DNA of 64,000 bases from Kitasatospora sp. MAP5-34 (GTDB lineage: Bacteria; Actinomycetota; Actinomycetes; Streptomycetales; Streptomycetaceae). The notes under the pieces were generated by a model that worked only from the letters and a program-made list of their open reading frames with translations, was not told where the DNA came from and made no database searches. Below, piece after piece: positions 1 to 9,925 of the stretch. A program made the translations under genes and the position numbers. How positions within the stretch are numbered: the first letter of the stretch is position 1; each line of letters starts with the position of its first letter. The stretch covers positions 1 to 64,000 of the forward strand of contig NZ_JARXZC010000040.1 of the NCBI RefSeq assembly GCF_029894335.1. The letters run 5' to 3'.

Positions 1-190
1 ACATATCTGGCGTTGACTTTTGGCACGCTGTTGAGTTCTCAAGGAACGGACGCTTCCTTCAAGCCGCTCTCGCAAGCTCTCCGGGCGCTTCGTTCATTCT
101 TTCGTGTTTCGAGCTTAGCAGATGATTTCCGCTCCGTTTTCCGGAGTTTCGTTTATCTGATTTGCTTTGGCCTTTCGGCGCTCCCGAACT
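1..190 (-). promoter_or_regulatory. rRNA operon leader (rRNA genes lie left of the window)
   Basis: Read on the minus strand, this stretch contains the antitermination-type leader seen in front of streptomycete 16S rRNA: CTTGAGAACTCAACAG (positions 29-44 on the complement), preceded by GAAGCGCCCGGAG and GGAAATCATCTG blocks. I recognise the arrangement from Streptomyces rrn leaders; that is memory, not a search. It implies a 16S gene starting just outside the left edge on the minus strand, head-to-tail behind the RNase J gene. A core promoter is not clear; TAAGCT at 112-117 (complement) is a possible -10. No ORF here looks real. Confidence 0.6.
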
Positions 191-242
191 CTAGCAGAGT
201 TTCTCGGGGCTGCTTTTCCTTCTCAGAATTACATTCGGAGGA

Positions 243-279
243 GGGGCAACCCGGAGAACATTACGCTCCGGGTTGCCCC
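243..279 (-). terminator. Terminator after RNase J gene
   Basis: Perfect 14-bp inverted repeat (243-256 with 266-279, 9-nt loop), 27 nt past the rnj stop codon. There is no clear U-tract, which is common for streptomycete terminators. It separates rnj from the rRNA leader to its left. Confidence 0.75.
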
Positions 280-306
280 ACGTCAAACCGAGGGTCGGGC
301 AGAGGA

Positions 307-1992
<1,686 letters not shown>

Positions 1993-2008
1993 AAGACTCT
2001 CCTCACGA

Positions 2009-2056
2009 CGCACGCCATATGCCCGGGGGTCCTCCCCTGGAGACATATGGCGTGCG
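2009..2056 (-). promoter_or_regulatory. 48-nt hairpin in RNase J 5' leader
   Basis: A perfect 13-bp inverted repeat (CGCACGCCATATG at 2009-2021, complement at 2044-2056) encloses a second stem of 7 pairs including one G-U (2023-2029 with 2034-2040) closed by a 4-nt loop. The structure ends 4 nt before the GAGGAG ribosome-binding site of rnj on the minus strand. By position it could control translation or mRNA stability of rnj. Alternatively it could be a dapA terminator 100 nt downstream of dapA, but the lack of a U-tract and the tight abutment to the RBS favour a leader element. Confidence 0.6.
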
Positions 2057-2160
2057 TGCTTCCGTTGGTTTCCTACTTACTAGGTCTCTCGCGCCTTCGT
2101 TCCGGTCCAGCGGCAGACCCGGGAGGGTCCGGCGAGCCGGGGCGCGCACGTCTTCGTCTG

Positions 2161-3060
2161 TTAGAGGTGTACCCCGCCTGCGGCGAGATCCTCCCTCAAT
2201 TGTGCGATCTCATCCGCCGTGGCGGAGACCAGCGGCAGCCGCACCGGCCCCGCCGGGCGGCCCTGCAGGTTCAGTGCGGCCTTGCTCAGGATGACACCCT
2301 GGGTGCGGAACATCCCGGTGAACAGCGGCAGCAGGCTCTGGTGGATCGCGGCGGCCTTCGCGACGTCACCGGCGAGATACGCGTCGATCATGGCGCGCAG
2401 CTCGGCGGAGGCGACGTGACCCACCACGCTCACCGTACCGACCGCTCCGACCGACAGCAGCGGCAGGTTCAGGATGTCGTCGCCGGAGTACCAGGCGAGC
2501 CCGCTGCGCGCGATGGCCCAGGCGGCCGCGCCGAGGTCGCCCTTGGCGTCCTTGTTCGCGACGATCCGGGGGTGCTCGCCGAGCCGCACGAGGGTCTCGT
2601 GGCTCAGGGCGACACCGCTGCGGCCCGGGATGTCGTAGAGCATCACGGGGAGATCGGCGGCGTCCGCGATCTTCACGGTGTGCTGGTACAGCCCCTCCTG
2701 CGGGGGCTTGCTGTAGTACGGCGTGACGACGAGGAGGCCGTGCGCACCGGCGGCCTCGGCCTGCCGGGCGAGCTCGACGCTGTGGTGCGTGTCGTTGGTG
2801 CCGACGCCCGAGATGACGTGGGCCCTGTCCCCTACGGCCTCGACCACGGCGCGGACCAGCTGGGCCTTCTCGGCGTCGCTGGTGGTCGGGGATTCGCCGG
2901 TGGTGCCGTTGAGCACCAGTCCGTCGTTGCCGGAGTCCACGAGGTGGGTGGCAAGGCGCTGGGCGCCGTCGAGGTCGAGTCCGCCGTCGGCGGTGAACGG
3001 GGTCACCATCGCGGTCAGGACCCGGCCGAAGGGCGTCTGGGGGGTGGAGGTCGGAGCCAT
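2161..3060 (-). CDS. dapA: 4-hydroxy-tetrahydrodipicolinate synthase
   Basis: 299-aa class I aldolase-fold enzyme condensing pyruvate with aspartate semialdehyde, the first committed step of the diaminopimelate/lysine pathway. Visible family marks are NGTTGESPTT (51-60), the catalytic tyrosine in LYDIPGRSG (Y142) and the Schiff-base lysine in VANKDAKGD (K170). Length is normal for the family. It sits between thyX and rnj on the minus strand, with dapB 1.5 kb upstream, so two DAP-pathway genes share the neighbourhood. The ATG at 3060 has only a weak ribosome-binding site. Confidence 0.95.
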   Translation of the reverse strand: MAPTSTPQTPFGRVLTAMVTPFTADGGLDLDGAQRLATHLVDSGNDGLVLNGTTGESPTTSDAEKAQLVRAVVEAVGDRAHVISGVGTNDTHHSVELARQAEAAGAHGLLVVTPYYSKPPQEGLYQHTVKIADAADLPVMLYDIPGRSGVALSHETLVRLGEHPRIVANKDAKGDLGAAAWAIARSGLAWYSGDDILNLPLLSVGAVGTVSVVGHVASAELRAMIDAYLAGDVAKAAAIHQSLLPLFTGMFRTQGVILSKAALNLQGRPAGPVRLPLVSATADEIAQLREDLAAGGVHL

Positions 3061-3153
3061 GCGTCCAAAACTACTCGTAGGCGGCTGGTGGGTACCCAGG
3101 CCGGTCCAGGGTTCGGACAGGTGGGCGGCGTACGGAGCCGGCCGGACATGGGA

Positions 3154-3193
3154 TTCCGGTGCTGCTTGCTCGGGGGTTCAAGCAGCACCGGAA
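3154..3193 (-). terminator. Terminator after thyX
   Basis: 15-bp perfect stem (3154-3168 with 3179-3193, 10-nt loop), 85 nt downstream of the thyX stop and about 95 nt upstream of the dapA start. It suggests dapA has its own promoter in the short stretch to its left. Confidence 0.65.
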
Positions 3194-3277
3194 ACCTGGT
3201 CCTGAGACTAGGGAGCGGCTGTTGAAGCCGCAATCCAGACATGCCAGGCAACCCGCCCATATGCCTGTCGGCCCAGG

Positions 3278-4027
3278 TCAGGGGGCGACGCGGCCGTGCG
3301 CGTTGAAGGCCGCATGGGTGAGCGGCATGAGCTCTGCCCAGGCCGCCTCCATCTGCTCGGCGACCATCTCGATCTCGCGCTGCGGGAAGGACGGGACGGT
3401 GGCCCGCTCGTCCTTGGTGCGCAGCGAGAGGAAGTGCATCAGCGAGCGGGCGTTGCAGGTGGCGTACATCGAGGAGAACAGCCCGACGGGCAGCACGGCG
3501 CGCGCCACCTCGCGGGCGACGCCGGCGGCCAGCATCTCCTGGTACGCCTCGTAGGAGGCCCGGTAGGAGGCTTCCATCGCCGCCGAGACGACCTTGGCCT
3601 GGTCGGCCGTGCCGTCCACGAACTCGTAGCGGCCGGGACGGCCCTGCTGGACGAGCTTGCGCTCCTCGCCCGGGACGTAGAAGACCGGCTGCAGCTCGCG
3701 GTAGCGGCCGGACTCCTCGTTGTAGGACCAGCCGCTGCGGTGCCGGTGGAACTCGCGGAAGACGAAGATCGGCGCGGTGATGAAGAAGGTCATCGAGTTG
3801 TGCTCGAAGGGCGTGCCGTGGCGGTCCCGCATCAGGTAGTTGATCAGGCCCTTGGACTTCTCCGGGTCCTGCTGGAGAGCCTCCAGGGACTGCTCCCCGG
3901 CCGTCGAGACCCGGGCTGCCCAGATGACGTCCGAGTCGGCCGCGGCGCTGCGGACCAGCTCCACGCCGACGTCGCTACGGAACTGCGGGGCAGGGGCCTG
4001 CGGGGCCGAACCCGCTTCGTCGCTCAC
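3278..4027 (-). CDS. thyX: FAD-dependent thymidylate synthase ThyX
   Basis: 249-aa flavoprotein making dTMP from dUMP with methylenetetrahydrofolate and NADPH. The signature RHRxxSxNExSxRY is present as RHRSGWSYNEESGRY (residues 95-109). The N-terminal 15 residues are Pro/Ala rich and not part of the fold. The start is GTG at 4027, with GGAGG 9 nt upstream. In streptomycetes ThyX lies beside dapA and dapB, as here. Confidence 0.95.
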   Translation of the reverse strand: MSDEAGSAPQAPAPQFRSDVGVELVRSAAADSDVIWAARVSTAGEQSLEALQQDPEKSKGLINYLMRDRHGTPFEHNSMTFFITAPIFVFREFHRHRSGWSYNEESGRYRELQPVFYVPGEERKLVQQGRPGRYEFVDGTADQAKVVSAAMEASYRASYEAYQEMLAAGVAREVARAVLPVGLFSSMYATCNARSLMHFLSLRTKDERATVPSFPQREIEMVAEQMEAAWAELMPLTHAAFNAHGRVAP

Positions 4028-4069
4028 GCGAGGATCCTCCAGAGGTAAGGCATTGTGACGGGCGACAGC

Positions 4070-4531
4070 CTAGCCCGCGAGTGCGGCCGCACCCGTCGTG
4101 GCGTGCAGCTTGATCGCGTGCTGCATGGTCTTGCGGGCGCGCGGGACGTCGCCCGCGTCGGCGTACGCCACGGCGAGGCGGAACCAGACCCGCCAGTCCC
4201 CCGGCGTGGCCTCGGCCTCGACCTGGCGGCGGGCGAAGACCGCGTCGGCGGAGGCGCGGTCGATCCGGCCGCCGGAGGTGCGCTCGAGCTCGTCCACCGG
4301 GAGGCCGCCCTCGGCCTCCAGCTCGCGGGAGAGCTGCTCGCTGGCGCGGCCGAAGCGGATGGTCTGGCGCAGGAACCAGACGCCGATGGGCGGGATGACG
4401 AAGGCGCAGATGCCGATGCCGATGCCCAGCGGCTTGCCGGTGGCGAGCAGTTGGACGCCCTCGCCGACGCAGATCAGCGAGACCAGCAGCAGGACGCCGG
4501 AGAGGATGAAGAAACCGGTTCGAGAGGTCAT
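4070..4531 (-). CDS. Conserved membrane protein with TPR-like tail
   Basis: 153 aa. Two hydrophobic segments near the N-terminus (about residues 6-30 and 35-53, the latter PLGIGIGICAFVIPPIGVWF) anchor it in the membrane. The remaining 90 residues are soluble and end in a helical-hairpin segment (WRVWFRLAVAYADAGDVPRA) that looks like one tetratricopeptide unit. It starts 7 nt after dapB ends and is probably co-transcribed with dapB. I do not know its function. Confidence 0.8.
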   Translation of the reverse strand: MTSRTGFFILSGVLLLVSLICVGEGVQLLATGKPLGIGIGICAFVIPPIGVWFLRQTIRFGRASEQLSRELEAEGGLPVDELERTSGGRIDRASADAVFARRQVEAEATPGDWRVWFRLAVAYADAGDVPRARKTMQHAIKLHATTGAAALAG

Positions 4532-4538
4532 CCGAAGC

Positions 4539-5282
4539 TCACAGGTCCAGGAAGTGTTCGAGACCGAGGGTCAGGCCGGGCCGGGAGACGATCTTGCGCA
4601 CGCCGAGCAGGATGCCCGGCATGAACGAGCTGTGGTGCAGCGAGTCATGACGGATCGTCAAGGTCTCGCCGGTGTCGCCGAGCAGGATCTCCTGGTGCGC
4701 GAGCAGGCCGCGCAGCCGGACCGAGTGGACCGGTACGCCGTCCACGTCCGCGCCGCGCGCGCCGGGCAGCCCGTGGGTGGTCGGGTCGGACTGCCGGGGC
4801 AGGCCGGCCGCGTCCCGGGCGGCGGCGATCAGCTGGGCGGTGCGGGTGGCGGTGCCGGAGGGGGCGTCGGCCTTGTTGTCGTGGTGCAGCTCGACGACCT
4901 CGACGGTCTCGAAGTACCGGGCCGCCTGCTGGGCGAACTGCATCGACAGCACCGCTCCGATGGAGAAGTTCGGCGCGATCAGCACGCCGACCTCGGCGGC
5001 AGCCAACCAGCCTTCCAGCGTGGCCAGCCGCTCGTCCGTCCACCCCGTGGTGCCGGTGACCACGTGGATGCCGTTGTGGACGCAGTAGTCGAGGTTCCCC
5101 ATCACCGAGTCCGGGTGGGTCAGCTCGACGGCGACCTGGACACCGGCCTCGGTCAGGGTCTCCAGCTTGTCGGAGCGGCCCAGGGTGGCGACCAGTTCGA
5201 GATCCGGGGCGGCCTCGACGGCCTTGACCGCCTCAGAGCCGATCCGGCCGGTCGCGCCGATCACGGCAACGCGCAGCGTCAT
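4539..5282 (-). CDS. dapB: 4-hydroxy-tetrahydrodipicolinate reductase
   Basis: 247-aa NAD(P)H-dependent reductase, second step of the DAP/lysine branch after DapA. The dinucleotide motif GATGRIG is at residues 9-15, and the substrate-site signature ELHHDNKADAPSGTA is intact. Length matches actinobacterial DapB. It follows the M16 peptidase gene by 13 nt and precedes the small membrane protein by 7 nt, so the three are likely one transcript. Confidence 0.95.
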   Translation of the reverse strand: MTLRVAVIGATGRIGSEAVKAVEAAPDLELVATLGRSDKLETLTEAGVQVAVELTHPDSVMGNLDYCVHNGIHVVTGTTGWTDERLATLEGWLAAAEVGVLIAPNFSIGAVLSMQFAQQAARYFETVEVVELHHDNKADAPSGTATRTAQLIAAARDAAGLPRQSDPTTHGLPGARGADVDGVPVHSVRLRGLLAHQEILLGDTGETLTIRHDSLHHSSFMPGILLGVRKIVSRPGLTLGLEHFLDL

Positions 5283-5295
5283 GGGAAGTGTCCTC

Positions 5296-6648
5296 TCAGA
5301 CCAGGAGGTCGGCGAGCTTGGCGGCCCGCTTGTCGTTGATCGGCCCGATCAGCGCGAGCGACGGGCGGTGTGCGCCCAGCACATCACGTGCGACGGCCTG
5401 GACGTCGTCCAGGGTGACGGAGGCGATCTTCTCCAGCATGTCGTCGACCGACAGGTGGTGGCCGTAGCAGAGCTCGGCCTTGCCGATCCGGTTCATCAGC
5501 GAGCCGGTGTCCTCCATGCCGAGCACGGTCGAGCCGGAGATCTGCCCGATCGCGCGGGTCAGCTCCTCCTCGGTGATGCCGCCCTCGACCACCTTGGCGA
5601 GCTCCTCGCGGCAGATCTTGAGGACCTCCTCGACCCGCTTGGGCTGGCAGCCCGCGTAGATGCCGAACAGGCCGCTGTCCGCGTACGAGGAGGAGTACGA
5701 GTAGACCGAGTACGCCAGCCCGCGCTTCTCCCGGATCTCCTGGAAGAGCCGCGAGCTCATGCCGCCGCCGAGCGCCGCGTTGAGCACGCCCATCGCCCAG
5801 CGGCGCTCGTCGTGCCGGGGCACGCCGGGGACGCCGAGGACCAGGTGAGCCTGCTCGGTCGAGCGGTTGAGCACCTCGACCTTGCCGGCCGTACGCAGCG
5901 CCTTGACGCCCTGGCGGACGTCGGCCGGGTGGCCGGTGGACTTGGCCAGCACGCCCGCGAAGGCCCGCTCGACCATCCGTACGACCTTGGCGTGGTCGAG
6001 GTTGCCCGCCGCCGCGACGACCAGCTGCTCGGGCTTGTAGCGGCGCTTGAAGAAGCCGGCGATCTGGTCCCGGGTCAGGCCCTTGACCGTCTCCTGGGTG
6101 CCCAGGATCGGGCGGCCGAGCGGCGATTCGCCGTAGATGACCTTGGCGAAGAGGTCGTGCACCACGTCGCCCGGGTCGTCCTCGGCCATCGCCATCTCCT
6201 CGAGGATGACGCCGCGCTCGGCCTCCACGTCCTCGGGGCGGATCAGCGAGCCGGTGAGCATGTCGCAGACCACGTCGATGGCGAGCGGCAGGTCGGTGTC
6301 GAGCACCCGCGCGTAGTAGCAGGTGTTCTCCTTCGCGGTGAAGGCGTTCATCTCGCCGCCGACCGCGTCCAGGGCCGCCGAGATGTCCAGCGCGCTGCGC
6401 CGCTCGGTGCCCTTGAAGAGCAGGTGCTCCAGGTAGTGGGTGGCGCCGTTCAGAACCGGGGTCTCGTCCCGGGAACCAACGCCGACCCAGATGCCGAAGG
6501 TCGCCGAGCGGACCGTGGGAAGGGTCTCGGTGACGACCCGCAGGCCGCCGGGGAGGACGGTTCGGCGTACGGTGCCGGCGCCGTCGACGCCCTTGAGCAG
6601 GGTCCGGGTGGTGCCGGGACGCTGCTGTGCTGCCGAGACCTGAGCCAC
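5296..6648 (-). CDS. M16 family zinc peptidase
   Basis: 450-aa insulinase/processing-peptidase-like protein. The inverted zinc motif HYLEH is at residues 71-75 and the third zinc ligand glutamate (EE at 150-151) lies about 76 residues on, the expected spacing. The R/Y pair that binds substrate in the C-terminal half is suggested by RGLAYSVYSY. I start it at GTG 6648, which has GGAGGT 6 nt upstream; the ATG at 6684 lacks one. It is 97 nt downstream of pnp. Substrate unknown; close relatives are often annotated as processing proteases. Confidence 0.88.
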   Translation of the reverse strand: MAQVSAAQQRPGTTRTLLKGVDGAGTVRRTVLPGGLRVVTETLPTVRSATFGIWVGVGSRDETPVLNGATHYLEHLLFKGTERRSALDISAALDAVGGEMNAFTAKENTCYYARVLDTDLPLAIDVVCDMLTGSLIRPEDVEAERGVILEEMAMAEDDPGDVVHDLFAKVIYGESPLGRPILGTQETVKGLTRDQIAGFFKRRYKPEQLVVAAAGNLDHAKVVRMVERAFAGVLAKSTGHPADVRQGVKALRTAGKVEVLNRSTEQAHLVLGVPGVPRHDERRWAMGVLNAALGGGMSSRLFQEIREKRGLAYSVYSYSSSYADSGLFGIYAGCQPKRVEEVLKICREELAKVVEGGITEEELTRAIGQISGSTVLGMEDTGSLMNRIGKAELCYGHHLSVDDMLEKIASVTLDDVQAVARDVLGAHRPSLALIGPINDKRAAKLADLLV

Positions 6649-6745
6649 GGGGGGACCTCCATGAACATGAAACTGGGAAGACAACAGGGTGCGGCCCGCA
6701 CGCTCCGGGAGGGAGCGTGCGGGCCGCGAGAGAGCTAGAGACGCG

Positions 6746-8953
6746 TCACTCGGACGCGGCCTCGCCGGCCTCTTCGCCCTCGACGACCGGGATCAGCGAG
6801 AGCTTGCCGCGCGGGTCGATCTCAGCGATCTCGACCTGCACCTTGGCGCCGACGGCGAGCACGTCCTCGACGTTCTCCACGCGCTTGCCACCGGCGAGCT
6901 TGCGGATCTGCGAGATGTGCAGCAGGCCGTCCTTGCCCGGCATGAGCGAAACGAACGCGCCGAACGTCGTGGTCTTCACCACGGTGCCCAGGTAGCGCTC
7001 CCCGACCTCCGGCATGGTCGGGTTGGCGATCTGGTTGATCGTCGTACGGGCAGCCTCCGCCGAGGGACCGTCGATGGCACCGATGTAGATGGTGCCGTCG
7101 TCCTCGATGGTGATGTCCGCGCCGGTGTCCTCCTGGATCTGGTTGATCATCTTGCCCTTCGGGCCGATGACCTCGCCGATCTTGTCCACCGGGATCTTGA
7201 TGGTGATGATGCGCGGCGCGTTCGGCGACATCTCGTCGGGCGCGTCGATGGCCTCGTTCATCACATCGAGGATGTGCAGACGAGCGTCCTTGGCCTGCTT
7301 GAGCGCGGCGGCCAGGACGGAGGCCGGGATGCCGTTCAGCTTGGTGTCCAGCTGCAGGGCGGTGATGAAGTTGCGGGTACCGGCGACCTTGAAGTCCATG
7401 TCGCCGAACGCGTCCTCGGCGCCCAGGATGTCGGTCAGCGCGACGTAGTGCGTCTCACCGTCGATCTCCTGCGAGATCAGGCCCATGGCGATACCGGCGA
7501 CGGCGGCCTTCAGCGGCACACCGGCGTTCAGCAGCGACATGGTCGAGGCGCAGACCGAGCCCATCGACGTCGAGCCGTTGGAGCTCAGCGCCTCGGAGAC
7601 CTGGCGGATCGCGTAGGGGAACTCCTCGCGGGTCGGCAGCACGGGCAGGATCGCCCGCTCGGCCAGCGCGCCGTGGCCGATCTCGCGGCGCTTGGGCGAA
7701 CCCACGCGGCCGGTCTCGCCGACCGAGTACGGCGGGAAGTTGTAGTTGTGCATGTAGCGGCGACGCGTCTCCGGGGAGAGCGTGTCGAGCTGCTGCTCCA
7801 TGCGGAGCATGTTGAGGGTGGTGACGCCCAGGATCTGGGTCTCGCCACGCTCGAACAGGGCCGAACCGTGCACGCGCGGGATGGCCTCGACCTCGGCGGC
7901 CAGCGTACGGATGTCCGTGACGCCACGGCCGTCGATGCGGACCTTGTCCTTGATGACGCGCTCGCGGACGATCTTCTTGGTCAGCGCGTTGTACGCGGCG
8001 CTGATCTCCTTCTCGCGGCCCTCGAACTCCGGCAGGAGCTTCTCGGCGGCGATCGCCTTGACGCGGTCGATCTCCGCGTTGCGCTCCTGCTTGCCGGCGA
8101 TGGTGAGCGCCTGGGCCAGCTCGTCCTTGACCGCGTTGGTCAGGGCGGCCAGCACGTCGTCCTGGTAGTCCAGGAAGACCGGGAACTCGCCGGTCGGCTT
8201 CGCGGCCTGGGCGGCGAGCTTGGACTGCGCGGCGCAGAGCACCTTGATGAACGGCTTCGCGGCGTCCAGACCGGCGGCGACGACGTCCTCGGTCGGCGCC
8301 TCGGCACCGTCCTCGACCAGCTTGATGGTCTTCGCGGTGGCCTCGGCCTCGACCATCATGATCGCGACGTCACCGTCGGCCAGGGTGCGACCGGCGACGA
8401 CCATGTCGAAGACGGCGTCCTCCAGCTCGCTGTGGGTCGGGAACGCGACCCACTGACCCTTGATCAGCGCGACGCGGACGCCGCCGATCGGGCCGGAGAA
8501 CGGCAGGCCGGCCAGCTGGGTGGACGCCGAGGCGGCGTTGATGGCCACCACGTCGTACAGGTGGTCGGGGTTGAGCGCCATGATCGTGCAGACGACCTGG
8601 ACCTCGTTGCGCAGGCCCTTGACGAAGGACGGGCGCAGCGGGCGGTCGATCAGGCGGCAGGTGAGGATCGCGTCCTCGGAGGGCCGGCCCTCACGACGGA
8701 AGAACGAGCCGGGGATGCGGCCCGCAGCGTACATGCGCTCCTCGACGTCGACCGTCAGCGGGAAGAAGTCGAAGTGCTCCTTCGGCTGCTTGGACGCGCT
8801 GGTCGCGGACAGCACCATGGTGTCGTCGTCGAGGTAGGCCACGGCCGAGCCGGCGGCCTGACGGGCCAGCCGGCCGGTCTCGAAACGGATGGTACGGGTA
8901 CCGAAGCTGCCATTGTCGATGACGGCCTCGGCGTAGAACACGTTCTCTTCCAC
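6746..8953 (-). CDS. pnp: Polyribonucleotide nucleotidyltransferase (PNPase)
   Basis: 735-aa phosphorolytic 3'-5' exoribonuclease, which in streptomycetes also has polymerase activity. It carries two RNase PH-like cores (FFRREGRPSEDAILTCR, MHNYNFPPYSVGETG), a KH domain (about residues 590-650, IGPKGKMINQIQEDTGA) and an S1 domain at the C-terminus (GTVVKTTTFGAFVSLMPG). The start is GTG at 8953 with GGAG 9 nt upstream; this gives VEENVFYAEAVIDNG, matching known Streptomyces N-termini, whereas the frame open to 9232 is leader. It follows rpsO in the same direction after a structured 469-bp gap. Confidence 0.96.
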   Translation of the reverse strand: MEENVFYAEAVIDNGSFGTRTIRFETGRLARQAAGSAVAYLDDDTMVLSATSASKQPKEHFDFFPLTVDVEERMYAAGRIPGSFFRREGRPSEDAILTCRLIDRPLRPSFVKGLRNEVQVVCTIMALNPDHLYDVVAINAASASTQLAGLPFSGPIGGVRVALIKGQWVAFPTHSELEDAVFDMVVAGRTLADGDVAIMMVEAEATAKTIKLVEDGAEAPTEDVVAAGLDAAKPFIKVLCAAQSKLAAQAAKPTGEFPVFLDYQDDVLAALTNAVKDELAQALTIAGKQERNAEIDRVKAIAAEKLLPEFEGREKEISAAYNALTKKIVRERVIKDKVRIDGRGVTDIRTLAAEVEAIPRVHGSALFERGETQILGVTTLNMLRMEQQLDTLSPETRRRYMHNYNFPPYSVGETGRVGSPKRREIGHGALAERAILPVLPTREEFPYAIRQVSEALSSNGSTSMGSVCASTMSLLNAGVPLKAAVAGIAMGLISQEIDGETHYVALTDILGAEDAFGDMDFKVAGTRNFITALQLDTKLNGIPASVLAAALKQAKDARLHILDVMNEAIDAPDEMSPNAPRIITIKIPVDKIGEVIGPKGKMINQIQEDTGADITIEDDGTIYIGAIDGPSAEAARTTINQIANPTMPEVGERYLGTVVKTTTFGAFVSLMPGKDGLLHISQIRKLAGGKRVENVEDVLAVGAKVQVEIAEIDPRGKLSLIPVVEGEEAGEAASE

Positions 8954-8959
8954 CTGGAA

Positions 8960-9060
8960 GTTCTCCTCTTTCGTGCGTTTCCCGAGGAGCGCCCCTGCGC
9001 TTGCCCACCTGCGGCCCGGGCACATCTTGGGCCGGTCTTCGATCGAAGCCTCCGGGTCGT
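8960..9060 (-). ncRNA. Structured pnp leader, possible Actino-pnp RNA
   Basis: The minus-strand leader just before pnp holds a hairpin CGGCCC/GGGCCG (9012-9017 with 9029-9034), the palindrome CTTCGATCGAAG (9037-9048) and a GCGC/GCGC stem nearer the start codon. A conserved RNA called the Actino-pnp motif is known upstream of actinobacterial pnp genes, and the position fits. I have not aligned it to that family's consensus. Confidence 0.5.
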
Positions 9061-9309
9061 CCGCTTGACTGGGACTCCCGACGGCCACTACCGAGGACCG
9101 GCGCCTCTCGGCGGCCAGGTCGGCGGTCGCGTGTGGACGCTCCTCCGGACGCGGGCGGCTTCCGTTTGAAGCCAGCGGCCCGCTGGGTGATGTCGTGCTG
9201 CCTCGGTTACGTCCGCATCGTGCGGACGCCATGACCGGGCATGCCCCTCACCTTACAAATTCACACCCTACAGACGCTGCCATTGCCACGCGTGTGGAAT
9301 GTGTCTGTG

Positions 9310-9379
9310 CGGATGCCCGCAGATGTCCGTACGGATACCCCTACGGATGTCCGTTCGGATGTCGGTGCGGATGCGACGA
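9310..9379 (-). repeat. Degenerate 12-bp tandem repeat between rpsO and pnp
   Basis: About six units of a 12-bp motif, consensus CGGATGTCCGTA on the plus strand (CGGATGCCCGCA, CGGATACCCCTA, CGGATGTCCGTT, CGGATGTCGGTG, CGGATGCGACGA, plus one 10-bp unit). It starts right after the rpsO hairpin in the transcribed direction. Many units contain CGGAT...ATCCG-type complementarity and could fold against each other in RNA. Confidence 0.75.
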
Positions 9380-9380
9380 A

Positions 9381-9409
9381 GGGCGGCTCCCCGGGAAGGG
9401 GAGCCGCCC
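9381..9409 (-). terminator. rpsO terminator / intergenic hairpin
   Basis: Perfect 12-bp GC stem (9381-9392 with 9398-9409) and a 5-nt loop, 13 nt after the rpsO stop. In streptomycetes the rpsO-pnp intergenic hairpin is reported as a read-through terminator and RNase III site; position and strength here agree with that. Confidence 0.8.
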
Positions 9410-9422
9410 CCACGCGGCGGTC

Positions 9423-9713
9423 TTAGCGGGCGCCACCGGCGGCACCGCGACGGATGCCCAGGCGCTCGACGAGCGTACGGAAGCGCTCGATGTCCTTGGC
9501 GGCCAAGTACTTCAGCATCCGGCGACGCTGGCCGACGAGGATCAGCAGGCCACGACGGCTGTGGTGGTCGTGCTTGTGGAAGCGCAGGTGCTCGGTCAGG
9601 TCCGAGATGCGGCGGGACAGCATGGCGACCTGGACCTCGGGGGAGCCGGTGTCGCCCTCCTTCTGGCCGAACTCGGCGAAGATCTGCTTCTTGACAGCGG
9701 CGTCGAGAGCCAC
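9423..9713 (-). CDS. rpsO: 30S ribosomal protein S15
   Basis: 96 aa, full length. It contains the S15 core (GDTGSPEVQVAMLSRRI, LTEHLRFHKHDHHSRRGL, RRRMLKYLAAKD) that contacts the 16S three-way junction. The start is GTG at 9713, with AAGGAG about 6 nt upstream. The last ten residues are Gly/Ala rich. It is first in the rpsO-pnp unit. Confidence 0.97.
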   Translation of the reverse strand: MALDAAVKKQIFAEFGQKEGDTGSPEVQVAMLSRRISDLTEHLRFHKHDHHSRRGLLILVGQRRRMLKYLAAKDIERFRTLVERLGIRRGAAGGAR

Positions 9714-9863
9714 GGCAACTCCTTCAGAGATGATCCGAGCGATCCTGGTCTACGGCACAGGATCTGAGATGACTCGGTGTCGTACCTCGAGCGCGGTCGT
9801 CCGCGGCATCGGAACCGGGGCTCCGGGGCAGGACACGGCTGCGCTCAATGGCCAAGCGTACCA

Positions 9864-9905
9864 GTGCCCGCCGGCCTCCCCCGAAGCGGGGCGGCCGGCG
9901 GGCAC
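9864..9905 (-). terminator. Terminator after eccD
   Basis: A 13-bp perfect stem (9864-9876 with 9893-9905) continues into 4 more pairs past one mismatch. It lies 21 nt downstream of the eccD stop and is the boundary between the secretion locus and rpsO. Confidence 0.75.
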
Positions 9906-9925
9906 CTGGACGACGACGGCGGGGA

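Noticed and set aside
6689..9169. 826-aa plus-strand open frame across pnp
   Set aside because: Antisense of PNPase; sequence is Leu/Asp/Arg/Val low-information, typical of reversed GC3-rich codons.
6746..9232. 828-aa version of PNPase
   Set aside because: The extra 93 codons are the structured leader; the family N-terminus and a ribosome-binding site place the start at 8953.
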